From: Nocardiopsis sp. YSL2
GTDB lineage: Bacteria; Actinomycetota; Actinomycetes; Streptosporangiales; Streptosporangiaceae
NCBI RefSeq assembly: GCF_030555055.1
Contig: NZ_JAMOAO010000001.1
Coordinates: 744,001-808,000, forward strand
Length of the DNA stretch: 64,000 nucleotides
Direction of reading: 5' to 3'
Shown here: positions 26,793 through 34,069 of the stretch, one piece after another
Numbering within the stretch: the stretch's first letter is position 1
Layout: each line of letters begins with the position of its first letter
The notes under the pieces: generated by a model
What the model saw: the letters and a program-made list of their open reading frames with translations, nothing else
What the model was told of the DNA's origin: nothing
Database searches by the model: none
Program-made: the position numbers and the translations under genes

Positions 26793-27239
26793 TCAGCGCC
26801 GACGCGGGTGCAGGTGCGAGGTGACCGCGAGCCGGTTGTACAGGTTGATCATCGCGATGGCGGCCATCAGCGCGGCGAGCTTCTCCTCGTCGAAGTGCTC
26901 GGCGGCCTCCCAGTAGACCTCGTCGGAGACCCCGTGCTCGCCCATCCGGGTCATCTCGTCGGTGAGAGCGAGAGCGGCCCGCTCGGCGTCGGTGAAGATC
27001 CCCTCCGCCTCGACCCACGTCGGGACCAGGAAGAGGCGCTGCTGGGTCTCGCCCTCCTGCAGGGCCCGGCGCGTGTGCAGGTCCACGCAGAACGCGCAGC
27101 CGTTGAGGACGGAGGAGCGCAGCTTCACCAGTTCGAGCAGGATCGGTTCCAGGTGCCCGGCGATGATCTTGTCGATCTCGTCGAGCTTGCCGTAGACCTC
27201 CGGAACCTTCTTGGACCAGACCACCCGTGCGTCAGCCAT
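26793..27239 (-). CDS. AhpD-like carboxymuconolactone decarboxylase-family protein
   Basis: A 148-residue alkylhydroperoxidase-core protein. The redox motif is NGCAFCVDLHTRRALQEG (CxxC with downstream His), followed by RLFLVPTWVEAEGIFTDAERAALALTDEMT and the C-terminal ALMAAIAMINLYNRLAVTSH typical of the family. The predicted role is thiol peroxidase or antioxidant activity using the CxxC pair. The ATG at 27239 is preceded by GAGGAGGCGCC. It is divergent from the MATE transporter. Confidence 0.88.
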   Translation of the reverse strand: MADARVVWSKKVPEVYGKLDEIDKIIAGHLEPILLELVKLRSSVLNGCAFCVDLHTRRALQEGETQQRLFLVPTWVEAEGIFTDAERAALALTDEMTRMGEHGVSDEVYWEAAEHFDEEKLAALMAAIAMINLYNRLAVTSHLHPRRR

Positions 27240-27428
27240 GGACGGCGCCTCCTCCAGCCTCGTCGACCCGGCCGCGCGCGTGCGCGCGGCCCTCTGGCGC
27301 CGACGCTACCAACCATCCCCACGGCCGCCCGGCAGCGGTGCGTTAGCATGCCCGACGGAGGCAGCCCCCGACACCCAGGAGTCCCGCTTGTACCGGCCGA
27401 AGGAGCGCACGACGGTCGGGGGGAGCCG

Positions 27429-28799
27429 TTGACGGTCGTCCGCTCCACGCCCGCCACGGCACCGGAGGCCGTCGGGCGCCACACGGAGGCCCGACCCTCC
27501 CTCGCCCGGCTGACCGGCCGGATCGCGGGCAGGGCGCTCCCGCTGTACCTGTCCATGCTCGCCACCACGGCGGGGGGCATGGTCACCGCGGCGGTACTCG
27601 GGCGGACGGACACCGGTGACCTGGCGGCCCACGCCCTCATCATCTCCCTCGTCAACCCGTTGCTGATGGTGGCGCAGGGGTCCCTGCGCGGAGCCATGCC
27701 CTTCGTCGCCGAGAACGACCGCGACCCGGCCGCCCTCGCCGGCGTCGTGCGCGACGGCACCTGGCTCGCACTGTGCGTGGGGCTGCTCGGCGGCTCCCTG
27801 GTCGCCGCGATCCCCCTGTGGGCACCGCCCCTGGGCGTGGCCGCGCCCACCCTGGCCGCCCTCGGCCCCTCCCCGCTGCTCATGGGGGCGTTCGTGGCCG
27901 TGGCCTCGGTGCGCTCATCCGCGGACATCGTGCTCATCGGGCTCGGCCGCACCCGCACCGTCCTGGCGCTGAGCCTGGTCTCCACCGCGCTGACCGTCAC
28001 ACTCACGCCCGCCCTGGTCCTGGGCGCGGGCCCGTTCCCGGAGCTGGGCCTGTCCGGCGCGGGCGTCACGATGCTGTTCCAGGGCACCGTCGGTCTCGCC
28101 CTGGGCCTGTACGCGTCCCGCCGCCGCACGCTCCTGCGGGGCCACCGCGTCGGCTGGGGGCCGCCACGAAGGAGGGGCCTGTGGCGGATCGCCCGGGTCG
28201 GCCTGCCCAGCGGCGCGACCCTGATGATCAAGTTCGGGGCGATGAGCGTGCTGGCCCTGGCGGTCGCCCGGGTCGGTGCTCCGGAGGCCGCCGCGCACCA
28301 GCTGCTCGTGGTCGTGGCCACGTTCGCCTTCCTGCCGGCGTCGGCCGTCGGGCAGTCGCTGGTCCCCTTCGCCGCCAAGGCGGCCGCGCGGCGCGACCGG
28401 CCCGGCGTGCGCCGGGCGGTGCTGGCGGGGTACGCGGTGGCGGTTCCGGTCGTGGCGGGCGGCGCCGCGGTGCTCTGGACGACGGCCGTGCCGCTCATGG
28501 GACTGCTGACCTCCGATCCACGGGTGGGCGCCACCGCCGTGGCGCTGCTGCCCGTGCTGTGCGCGGTGGTCGTGGCCGACGCGCTGCAGGCGCTGCCGGG
28601 GATGGGGCTGTTGGGGATCAAGCGTCCCCGGCCGTCGATGTACGCGTTCGCGGTCTGTTACGGACTACTCGCGCTGTCGGCGCTCCCGCTGGCGCGGGCC
28701 GGCGGGCTGCCCCTGCTGTGGGGCGCCTACGCGACGGCGACGTGCGGCCTGGTCATCGCCCAGGTCACCGCGTTCCGGCTGCGCTCCGCGCGGGTGTGA
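27429..28799 (+). CDS. MATE-family multidrug/metabolite efflux transporter
   Basis: A roughly 456-residue, 12-helix transporter of the MATE/DinF type. The first helix is RALPLYLSMLATTAGGMVTAAVLGRTDTGDLAAHALI. The two pseudo-symmetric halves repeat the A-x-x-H-Q-L-L pattern (PEAAAHQLLVVVATFAFLPASAVGQSLVPF). The likely role is Na+- or H+-coupled export of cationic drugs or metabolites. The start is uncertain: TTG at 27429 sits three bases after GGGGGAG, and an ATG at 27348 upstream is an alternative, giving 27 extra residues without hydrophobic character. It is divergent from the AhpD-like gene. Confidence 0.85.
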   Translation: MTVVRSTPATAPEAVGRHTEARPSLARLTGRIAGRALPLYLSMLATTAGGMVTAAVLGRTDTGDLAAHALIISLVNPLLMVAQGSLRGAMPFVAENDRDPAALAGVVRDGTWLALCVGLLGGSLVAAIPLWAPPLGVAAPTLAALGPSPLLMGAFVAVASVRSSADIVLIGLGRTRTVLALSLVSTALTVTLTPALVLGAGPFPELGLSGAGVTMLFQGTVGLALGLYASRRRTLLRGHRVGWGPPRRRGLWRIARVGLPSGATLMIKFGAMSVLALAVARVGAPEAAAHQLLVVVATFAFLPASAVGQSLVPFAAKAAARRDRPGVRRAVLAGYAVAVPVVAGGAAVLWTTAVPLMGLLTSDPRVGATAVALLPVLCAVVVADALQALPGMGLLGIKRPRPSMYAFAVCYGLLALSALPLARAGGLPLLWGAYATATCGLVIAQVTAFRLRSARV

Positions 28800-28806
28800 G
28801 CCGAGT

Positions 28807-28839
28807 GGGCCCGTGTCCCGCCCTCGGGGCGGCGGGCCC
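28807..28839. terminator. Terminator hairpin between convergent MATE and TetR genes
   Basis: GGGCCCG...CGGGCCC outer arms with an inner CCGCC/GGCGG stem lie seven bases past the MATE stop. Confidence 0.55.
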
Positions 28840-28920
28840 GTGAGCGGTCGCGCTCCTGGACACCGGTGCACCGCCCACCGCACCCGGCCGGGCGAAGCCG
28901 CATCGGCCGGGGGCCGCTGA

Positions 28921-29556
28921 TCAGGCGTGGGCGCGGAGTTCGTCGTAGACGCGGGTGAGCCCGTCCAGGAAGGCCGAGAGCGCGAGTTCGAAGCTGGCGT
29001 CGTCGATCTCGGTGGCGTGCTCGGCCAGACGGTGGGCCTGGGAGAGGTTCGGGTAGCGGTCGCGGTAGACGCGCACGTCGTCGTCGAAGCCGCGCGCGAA
29101 CGAGTTGGTGGCCGCTCCGACCACCAGGTACTTGGTGGAGGCGCCGATCATGGTGGCGTACTTGGGCGGCCACCCGGCGTTGACCAGGCCGCCGTGCACG
29201 ATGTCGGCCCGGCGCAGGGCCTCCTCCCGCCGCCCGGGACCGGAGGCGATCACCGGTACCAGGTTGGGGTGCTGCGCCAGGGCGTCGCGGTAGGAGCGCG
29301 CCCACTGGGCCAGGCCCTCGCGCCAGTTCCCGTTCTCGAAGCCGGACACGTCGATGCGGGTGGTGACGTCGTTTGCGATCTCGGTGAGCAGCTCCTCCTT
29401 GGTCCGGTAGTGGCTGTAGAGGGAGGCCGCCTGCACGTCGAGTTCCTGGGCGAGTTTGCGCATGGAGAGCCCTTCGAGCCCGTCCCTGTCGATGAGGGTC
29501 AGGGCCGCCTGGCGGATGGCGGGCTTGCTCAGGATCGGCGTCTTGGGTCGGGCCAC
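28921..29556 (-). CDS. TetR-family transcriptional regulator
   Basis: A 211-residue repressor. The N-terminal helix-turn-helix (about 10-55) reads KPAIRQAALTLIDRDGLEGLSMRKLAQELDVQAASLYSHYRTKEELLTEIA. The C-terminal ligand domain resembles the TetR_C group with a C-terminal ELALSAFLDGLTRVYDEL helix. It is divergent from an acyl-CoA dehydrogenase gene whose promoter carries a near-perfect 21-base palindrome, the probable operator. Acyl-CoA or a related thioester is the likely effector. Confidence 0.88.
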   Translation of the reverse strand: MARPKTPILSKPAIRQAALTLIDRDGLEGLSMRKLAQELDVQAASLYSHYRTKEELLTEIANDVTTRIDVSGFENGNWREGLAQWARSYRDALAQHPNLVPVIASGPGRREEALRRADIVHGGLVNAGWPPKYATMIGASTKYLVVGAATNSFARGFDDDVRVYRDRYPNLSQAHRLAEHATEIDDASFELALSAFLDGLTRVYDELRAHA

Positions 29557-29695
29557 GGAAGGATCCCCTTCTCCACTGTGGTGGACGCTCCGGGCTGTCC
29601 GGCGTCCGCGCTGATCATCGCATGCCGGTCCGCATCAGGGGCACTTCGGTCGCGCTCCCGGCGGCGCCGGGACACGAACGGGATTCGGCCCCCTC

Positions 29696-29750
29696 TTGCA
29701 CCAGCGGCGGTGGACATCGTACGCTCGAGTAACCGAACAGTGTTAGGTTA
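29696..29750 (+). promoter_or_regulatory. Promoter and TetR-type operator of the acyl-CoA dehydrogenase gene
   Basis: TTGCAC (29696-29701) and TACGCT (29720-29725) with an 18-base spacer form a plausible promoter. A 21-base palindrome at 29730-29750 (TAACCGAACA, centre G, TGTTAGGTTA, one mismatch per arm) covers the transcription start. This fits repression by the divergent TetR protein. Confidence 0.7.
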
Positions 29751-29764
29751 TTGGGGAGCAGGCC

Positions 29765-30940
29765 GTGATCGATTTCTCATTGAGCGAAGAGCAGCGCGCC
29801 GTCCGGGACTGGGTCCGGACCTTCGTGGAGCGGGAACTGATGCCGCTGGAGAACGAGGTGCTGCGCCGCGAGCGGGAGGGGCACCCCCCGGGGCTCAACG
29901 GCGACGAGCGCCGGAACCTGCAGGCCCTGGCCCGCAAGTCCGACTTCTGGGGCGTGGAGACGCCCACGGAGTACGGCGGCATGGGGCTGGACCCCATCAC
30001 CGCGGCCATCATCGAGACCGAACTCGGCCGCACCTTCCTGACCTTCAAGTTCGGCGGCGAGGCCGACAACATCCTCTACTACGCCAACGAGGAGCAGAAG
30101 GAGCGCTACCTACTGCCCACCATCGCCGGTGAGCGCAGATCCTGCTTCGCCATCACCGAGCCGGGCGCCGGCTCCGACGCCAAGGCCATCCGCACCCGCG
30201 CGGTCCGCGACGGCGACGAGTGGGTCATCAACGGGGAGAAGACCTTCATCACCAGCGGTGAGGAGGCCGACTTCGCGATGGTCTTCGCCGTGACCGACCA
30301 GGACAAGGGCGCCAACGGCGGTGTGACCTGCTTCCTCGTCGACCGGGACATGGGCTGGACCTCCGAGCCGATCGACACCATGGGTGAGCGCCGCCCGGCG
30401 TCGCTGGTCTTCCAGGACGTCCGCGTGCCGCACGCCAACATCCTCGGTGAGGAGGGCCACGGCTTCACGCTGGCGATGAAGTGGATCGGCAAGGGCCGCT
30501 ACCTGCTGCCCGCCCGCGCGCTGGGCGGCTGTGAGCGGCTGCTGGGCATGGCCATCGAGCACGCCAAGTCACGGCAGACCTTCGGCGCGCCGATCGCCGA
30601 CCGCCAGGCCATCCAGTGGATGATCGCCGACTCCCAGATGGAGATCGAGGCGCTGCGCCTGCTGGTGCTGCACGCCGCCTGGCAGGTCGAGCAGGGCCGG
30701 GACTCCCGGCACGCGCAGTCCATCGCCAAGCTCTTCGGCGGTGTGAAGGCCAACGAGATCGTCGACCGGGTGATGCAGATCCACGGCGGCATGGGGTACA
30801 CCCGCGAGCTGCCGATCGAGCGCTGGTACCGGGACCTGCGGCTGCTGCGCATCTTCGAGGGCACCGACGAGATCCAGCGCCGCACGATCGCCCGCGACCT
30901 GCTCAAGGGCCACGTGACGGTGGGCGCAACCCTCGGGTAG
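29765..30940 (+). CDS. Acyl-CoA dehydrogenase
   Basis: A 391-residue FAD enzyme oxidising acyl-CoA to the enoyl-CoA. Signatures are CFAITEPGAGSDAKAIRTRAVRDGDEWVINGEKTFITSGEEADF (FAD/acyl-binding beta domain), the helix pair around RQTFGAPIADRQAIQWMIADSQMEIEALRLLV, MQIHGGMGYTRELPIERWYRDLRLLRIFEGTDEIQRRTIARDLL with the usual catalytic Glu in the FEGT motif. The length is normal. The GTG at 29765 follows GGGGAGC. It is regulated by the divergent TetR repressor through the palindrome upstream, and a strong terminator follows. Confidence 0.93.
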   Translation: MIDFSLSEEQRAVRDWVRTFVERELMPLENEVLRREREGHPPGLNGDERRNLQALARKSDFWGVETPTEYGGMGLDPITAAIIETELGRTFLTFKFGGEADNILYYANEEQKERYLLPTIAGERRSCFAITEPGAGSDAKAIRTRAVRDGDEWVINGEKTFITSGEEADFAMVFAVTDQDKGANGGVTCFLVDRDMGWTSEPIDTMGERRPASLVFQDVRVPHANILGEEGHGFTLAMKWIGKGRYLLPARALGGCERLLGMAIEHAKSRQTFGAPIADRQAIQWMIADSQMEIEALRLLVLHAAWQVEQGRDSRHAQSIAKLFGGVKANEIVDRVMQIHGGMGYTRELPIERWYRDLRLLRIFEGTDEIQRRTIARDLLKGHVTVGATLG

Positions 30941-30957
30941 GAAGCGGGAGCAGGAAG

Positions 30958-30993
30958 GGGCCCGTGCCGTGTGTGGGAGCACGGCACGGGCCC
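30958..30993 (+). terminator. Terminator hairpin of the acyl-CoA dehydrogenase gene
   Basis: Fourteen-base perfect arms (GGGCCCGTGCCGTG / CACGGCACGGGCCC) with an 8-base loop, 18 bases past the stop. Confidence 0.8.
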
Positions 30994-31195
30994 TCCCGTC
31001 GCCCTCCACCGCCCGGGGAGCGCTTCGCGCGTGACGGGCTACCACCCTCAACCGACGCCTCCGGCGCAGCCCCGCCCTCCCGTCGCCCTCCACCGCCCCG
31101 GGGGCCGCTACGCGGCAGAGCGGGCCTACCACCCTCAACGGACGCCTCCGGCGCAGCCCCCTCCCGTCGCCCTCCACCGCCTGGAGAGCACTTCG
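30991..31195. repeat. Three tandem 84-base repeats (third truncated)
   Basis: The motif CCCTCCCGTCGCCCTCCACC starts at exactly 30991, 31075 and 31159, an 84-base period. Units 1 and 2 also share CTACCACCCTCAAC near their middles and GACGCCTCCGGCGCAGCCCC near their ends. Unit 3 breaks off where the FKBP terminator begins. Because 84 is a multiple of three, a spurious open frame runs through all units. No ribosome site or family supports coding. The array lies between two terminators of convergent genes. Confidence 0.85.
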
Positions 31196-31232
31196 CCCGC
31201 CGTCCCGCTCGAAGAGCGAGCGGGACGGCGGG
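31196..31232 (-). terminator. Strong terminator hairpin of the FKBP gene
   Basis: Sixteen-base perfect arms (CCCGCCGTCCCGCTCG and its complement) with a 5-base loop, 18 bases past the FKBP stop. Confidence 0.8.
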
Positions 31233-31250
31233 CGACGAGCGGGGCCGGTG

Positions 31251-31625
31251 CTAGCTGACGCCGACCAGGTCCACGACGAACACCAGGGTCTCGCCCGGCT
31301 TGATGACGCCGCCGGCGCCGCGGTCGCCGTAGGCCAGGTGCGGCGGGATGACCAGCTTGCGGCGTCCGCCGACGCGCATCCCCATGACACCCTGGTCCCA
31401 GCCGCTGATGACCTGGCCGGAGCCCAGGCGGAAGCGGAGCGGCTCGCCGCGGTTCCAGCTGGCGTCGAACTCCTCGCCGGAGGAGTGGGCGACGCCCACG
31501 TAGTGCACCTCGACGGTGCTGCCGTGCCCGGCCTGCTCGCCCTCACCGACCTTCTCGTCGGTGACGACCAGGTCGGCGGGCGGCGGGCCGTCGATGAAGT
31601 CGATCTCGGGACGCTCGAGCGCCAT
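31251..31625 (-). CDS. FKBP-type peptidyl-prolyl cis-trans isomerase
   Basis: A 124-residue single-domain FKBP without signal peptide, predicted to be a cytoplasmic foldase. Active-site residues are in VEVHYVGVAHSSGEEFDASWNRGEPLRFRLGSGQVISGWDQGVMGM (Tyr, Phe-Asp, Val-Ile, Trp of the FK506 pocket), then GGRRKLVIPPHLAYGDRGAGGVIKPGETLVFVVDLV. The length is normal for actinobacterial FKBPs. The ATG follows AAGGGG. It is the downstream gene after manA on the minus strand, with its own strong terminator. Confidence 0.95.
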   Translation of the reverse strand: MALERPEIDFIDGPPPADLVVTDEKVGEGEQAGHGSTVEVHYVGVAHSSGEEFDASWNRGEPLRFRLGSGQVISGWDQGVMGMRVGGRRKLVIPPHLAYGDRGAGGVIKPGETLVFVVDLVGVS

Positions 31626-31715
31626 GGTGCAACCCCTTGTCAGTGCTATGGGAACAGAGGGGCCCAGGCTATCTGCGTACGCACGCTCTCCGGTGCGGAC
31701 GGGCCGGATCGGAGG

Positions 31716-32900
31716 CTAGGACTCTCCGACCGTGGCCGCGACCACGTGCCCGTGGCCCTCGACCTTGATCGGGCCACTCCCCGCCTGCACGAACACCGAC
31801 TCCCCGCGCTGGAGGACGAGCCCCTCCCCCACCTCGGCGACCAGTTCCACCTGGCCGTGCAGGGCCAGCACCACCGACGGCCCCTCCCCGGGCAGGTGCG
31901 CGGTGATGCGCCCCGGGCCGATCTCGTGCAGCGCGAACTCGGGGGCCGAGGGCCGGAACTCCCGTCGGCCGTCCAGGAACGCGGGACGGGCGTAGGGGAT
32001 CGGCAGGACGGCGAAGTCCACCACGTCCAACAGCTCGGGGGCGTCCACGTGCTTGGCGGTCAGGCCCGCCCGGAGCACGTTGTCGGAGCTGGCCATCACC
32101 TCGACCGCGGTCCCCTGGAGGTAGGCGTGCAGGTTGCCCGCGGGCAGGTACAGCGCCTGCCCCGGCCAGAGGGTGATCCGGTTCAGCAGCAGGGACGCGA
32201 CGGCGCCGGGGTCGCCGGGATAGCGGTCGGCGAGGTCGACGACGATGTCGGTGTGCGCGCCCCGGGGCCCGGCGGAGGACCACTCCGCGACGAAGTCCCC
32301 GATCAGGCGGGCGCGGTCGGCGTCGGGCAGGGTGAGCAGCAGGGTGAGGGCCGCGCGCAGGGCGTCGTGGGTGTCGGGCAGGGCCAGACCCGCGCGGAGC
32401 CGGGCCGCGAGTTCGCAGGTCAGGCCACGCAGATCCGCCTGGGCCGCGGCCGGCTCGCGAAATCCGCACAGGGCCTCGAAGGGCTCGAGCGCGAGCAGGA
32501 GTTCGGGCTTGTGGTGGGGGTCGCGGTAGTTGCGGTGCGACGCGTCGACGGGGATCCCCCGGCGCTCCTCGGCGTCGAATCCCGCGCGGGCGCGGGCGGC
32601 GTCCGGATGCACCTGGAGGGAGAGCGGGGCCTCGGCGGCCAGGTACTTGAGCAGGAAGGGCAGCCGCGGGCCGTAGCGCTCGGCGGCGCTGCGCCCCAGG
32701 ACCCGGTCCGGGTCGTCGGCGATCAGCCGGGGCAGGGACCGCGGCCCGTCCTCGCAGTGCGCGGTGCTCGGCGCGCCGTGGTGGGCGCCCAGCCACAGCT
32801 CGGCCTGGGGTGTGCCGTCCGGTTCCGTTCCCAGCAGCCTCGGGATGGCCGTGCGGGCACCCCAGGCGTACGGCCGTACCTGGTTGGTGAGCCTGTGCAT
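31716..32900 (-). CDS. manA: Mannose-6-phosphate isomerase, class I
   Basis: A 394-residue zinc enzyme interconverting fructose-6-P and mannose-6-P for GDP-mannose and glycan synthesis. Signatures are YAWGARTAIPRLLG at the N-terminus, ELWLGAHHGAPS, the metal-binding PLSLQVHPD and DPHHKPELLLALEPFEALCGFR, LYLPAGNLHAYLQGTAVEVMASSDNVLRAGLT, and a C-terminal cupin end. The length and all zinc ligands look normal. The ATG at 32900 follows GGGGGGCGG; the longer frame to 33032 is Arg/Ser-rich and lacks a site. Confidence 0.93.
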   Translation of the reverse strand: MHRLTNQVRPYAWGARTAIPRLLGTEPDGTPQAELWLGAHHGAPSTAHCEDGPRSLPRLIADDPDRVLGRSAAERYGPRLPFLLKYLAAEAPLSLQVHPDAARARAGFDAEERRGIPVDASHRNYRDPHHKPELLLALEPFEALCGFREPAAAQADLRGLTCELAARLRAGLALPDTHDALRAALTLLLTLPDADRARLIGDFVAEWSSAGPRGAHTDIVVDLADRYPGDPGAVASLLLNRITLWPGQALYLPAGNLHAYLQGTAVEVMASSDNVLRAGLTAKHVDAPELLDVVDFAVLPIPYARPAFLDGRREFRPSAPEFALHEIGPGRITAHLPGEGPSVVLALHGQVELVAEVGEGLVLQRGESVFVQAGSGPIKVEGHGHVVAATVGES

Positions 32901-33344
32901 CCGCCCCCCGCTTTCCCGTCTGCGCGTTCTCACCCCGCCGACGTCCCCGAGCGAGGTGGGAACAGTCTCGCGAACAGCTTCAGTCCTGATCGACACGGCA
33001 CGCCCTACTCCTAGAGGTAGTGCACACTTCACCTCCTCGGTCGGGCCAGCACCCGACGACCGCGGGCCCTCGTCACGACCAAGAAGTTACTGGGAAGTAA
33101 ATCACGATCCCCAACACGTGAAAAGCACCACATGGTCACCTTCCCTGGACCGCCCGCACACGACGGAGACCCCTGCGCACAGGTCTTCCGGGCCCTTCCG
33201 GGGCCACGGAAAACCAGTGGCCGCACCCCGGCCGCCGCGCGTACCGTTTCCTGGTCGTGATCTTTCCCCGGGACGGCGGGCGGACACCTGCGCCGCCGCC
33301 CCGCGGGACCGGTCGGCGCCCGGACCGGTGGCGCGGACGACGCG
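32901..33344. other. Intergenic region upstream of manA
   Basis: About 440 bases with no supported gene. It includes an AT-richer patch at 33080-33130 with the palindrome TTACTGGGAAGTAA (33087-33100), a possible operator or promoter element. Confidence 0.4.
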
Positions 33345-33896
33345 TCAGCGCGGCCGGCGGACCTTGTCCGAGGCCTCGACGAGGCGGTCGAAGACGTCCT
33401 GGGTGAGCTGGGGGTCGGGTTGGGGAAGCCCGGCGATGGCCGCCATGTACAGGCCGTCCCCGGCCCGCAGGATGATCTCGGCGAGCACGGGGTCGGTGAG
33501 CTCCTCGTGCAGCAGCTCGCCCCACCGGGTGAACAGGTACCGCACGAGCTCGGCGGCCTCCTCCGGCATGTCCTCCTTGCTGCGCAGGGCGGCGATGACC
33601 GACCAGTAGAGCTCGCGCTCCTCCGCGCTGCGGGGCAGCGAGGTGCGCAGGAAGACGCGGACGACGCCCTCGCCGCTCTCCACCGCCTCGCGGAACTCCT
33701 CCTCGGCCAGGGCGGAGAGCCGCTCGATGAGGCCGGTGATCAGGGCCGCCTTGGACGGGAAGTGGTAGAGCAGCCCGCCCTTGGAGACCGAGGCCGCGCG
33801 GGCCACCGCCTCCAGGGTCACCCCGGAGTGGCCCTCGTCGATGAGGATGTCCTGGAGCGCGTCGAGGATGCGGTCGCGTGTGGTGGAAACGTTCAC
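33345..33896 (-). CDS. TetR-family regulator of the adjacent MFS exporter
   Basis: A 183-residue repressor. The helix-turn-helix at about 5-50 reads TTRDRILDALQDILIDEGHSGVTLEAVARAASVSKGGLLYHFPSKAALI, followed by a TetR_C-type ligand domain ending VFDRLVEASDKV. I prefer the GTG at 33896 because a TACAGT -10 element ends seven bases upstream (leaderless); a GTG three codons earlier (33905) is the alternative. It is divergent from the MFS gene, with tandem palindromic operators in between, so it should repress both genes until a drug binds. Confidence 0.9.
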   Translation of the reverse strand: MNVSTTRDRILDALQDILIDEGHSGVTLEAVARAASVSKGGLLYHFPSKAALITGLIERLSALAEEEFREAVESGEGVVRVFLRTSLPRSAEERELYWSVIAALRSKEDMPEEAAELVRYLFTRWGELLHEELTDPVLAEIILRAGDGLYMAAIAGLPQPDPQLTQDVFDRLVEASDKVRRPR

Positions 33897-33898
33897 GA

Positions 33899-33943
33899 TT
33901 GACACTGTACCGGCCGGACGGTACTGTACCGTCTGGACGGTTC
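33899..33943 (+). promoter_or_regulatory. MFS promoter with two tandem TetR operators
   Basis: TTGACA (33899-33904), a 17-base spacer and TACTGT (33922-33927) form a near-consensus promoter. Two 18-base near-palindromes of the form GTACCGnCyGGACGGTwC occupy 33907-33924 (spacer) and 33926-33943 (start site), 19 bases apart. Confidence 0.8.
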
Positions 33944-34069
33944 ACAATGGCCGGAGATCCATCTCCCGTACCGTCCCCCGCCAGGACCGGAGCCCGCGGC
34001 CTCCCGCCCCGGCGGCCGGCGCACCCGGAACCGGGCGCCGCCCCACCAGCGACACGCAAACGAGGAATG

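Noticed and set aside
30991-31195. CRISPR array
   Set aside because: Repeats are long, contiguous and diverged, without uniform spacers or cas genes.
30971-31258. 95-codon frame through the 84-base repeats
   Set aside because: No ribosome site; the open frame follows from the repeat period being a multiple of three.
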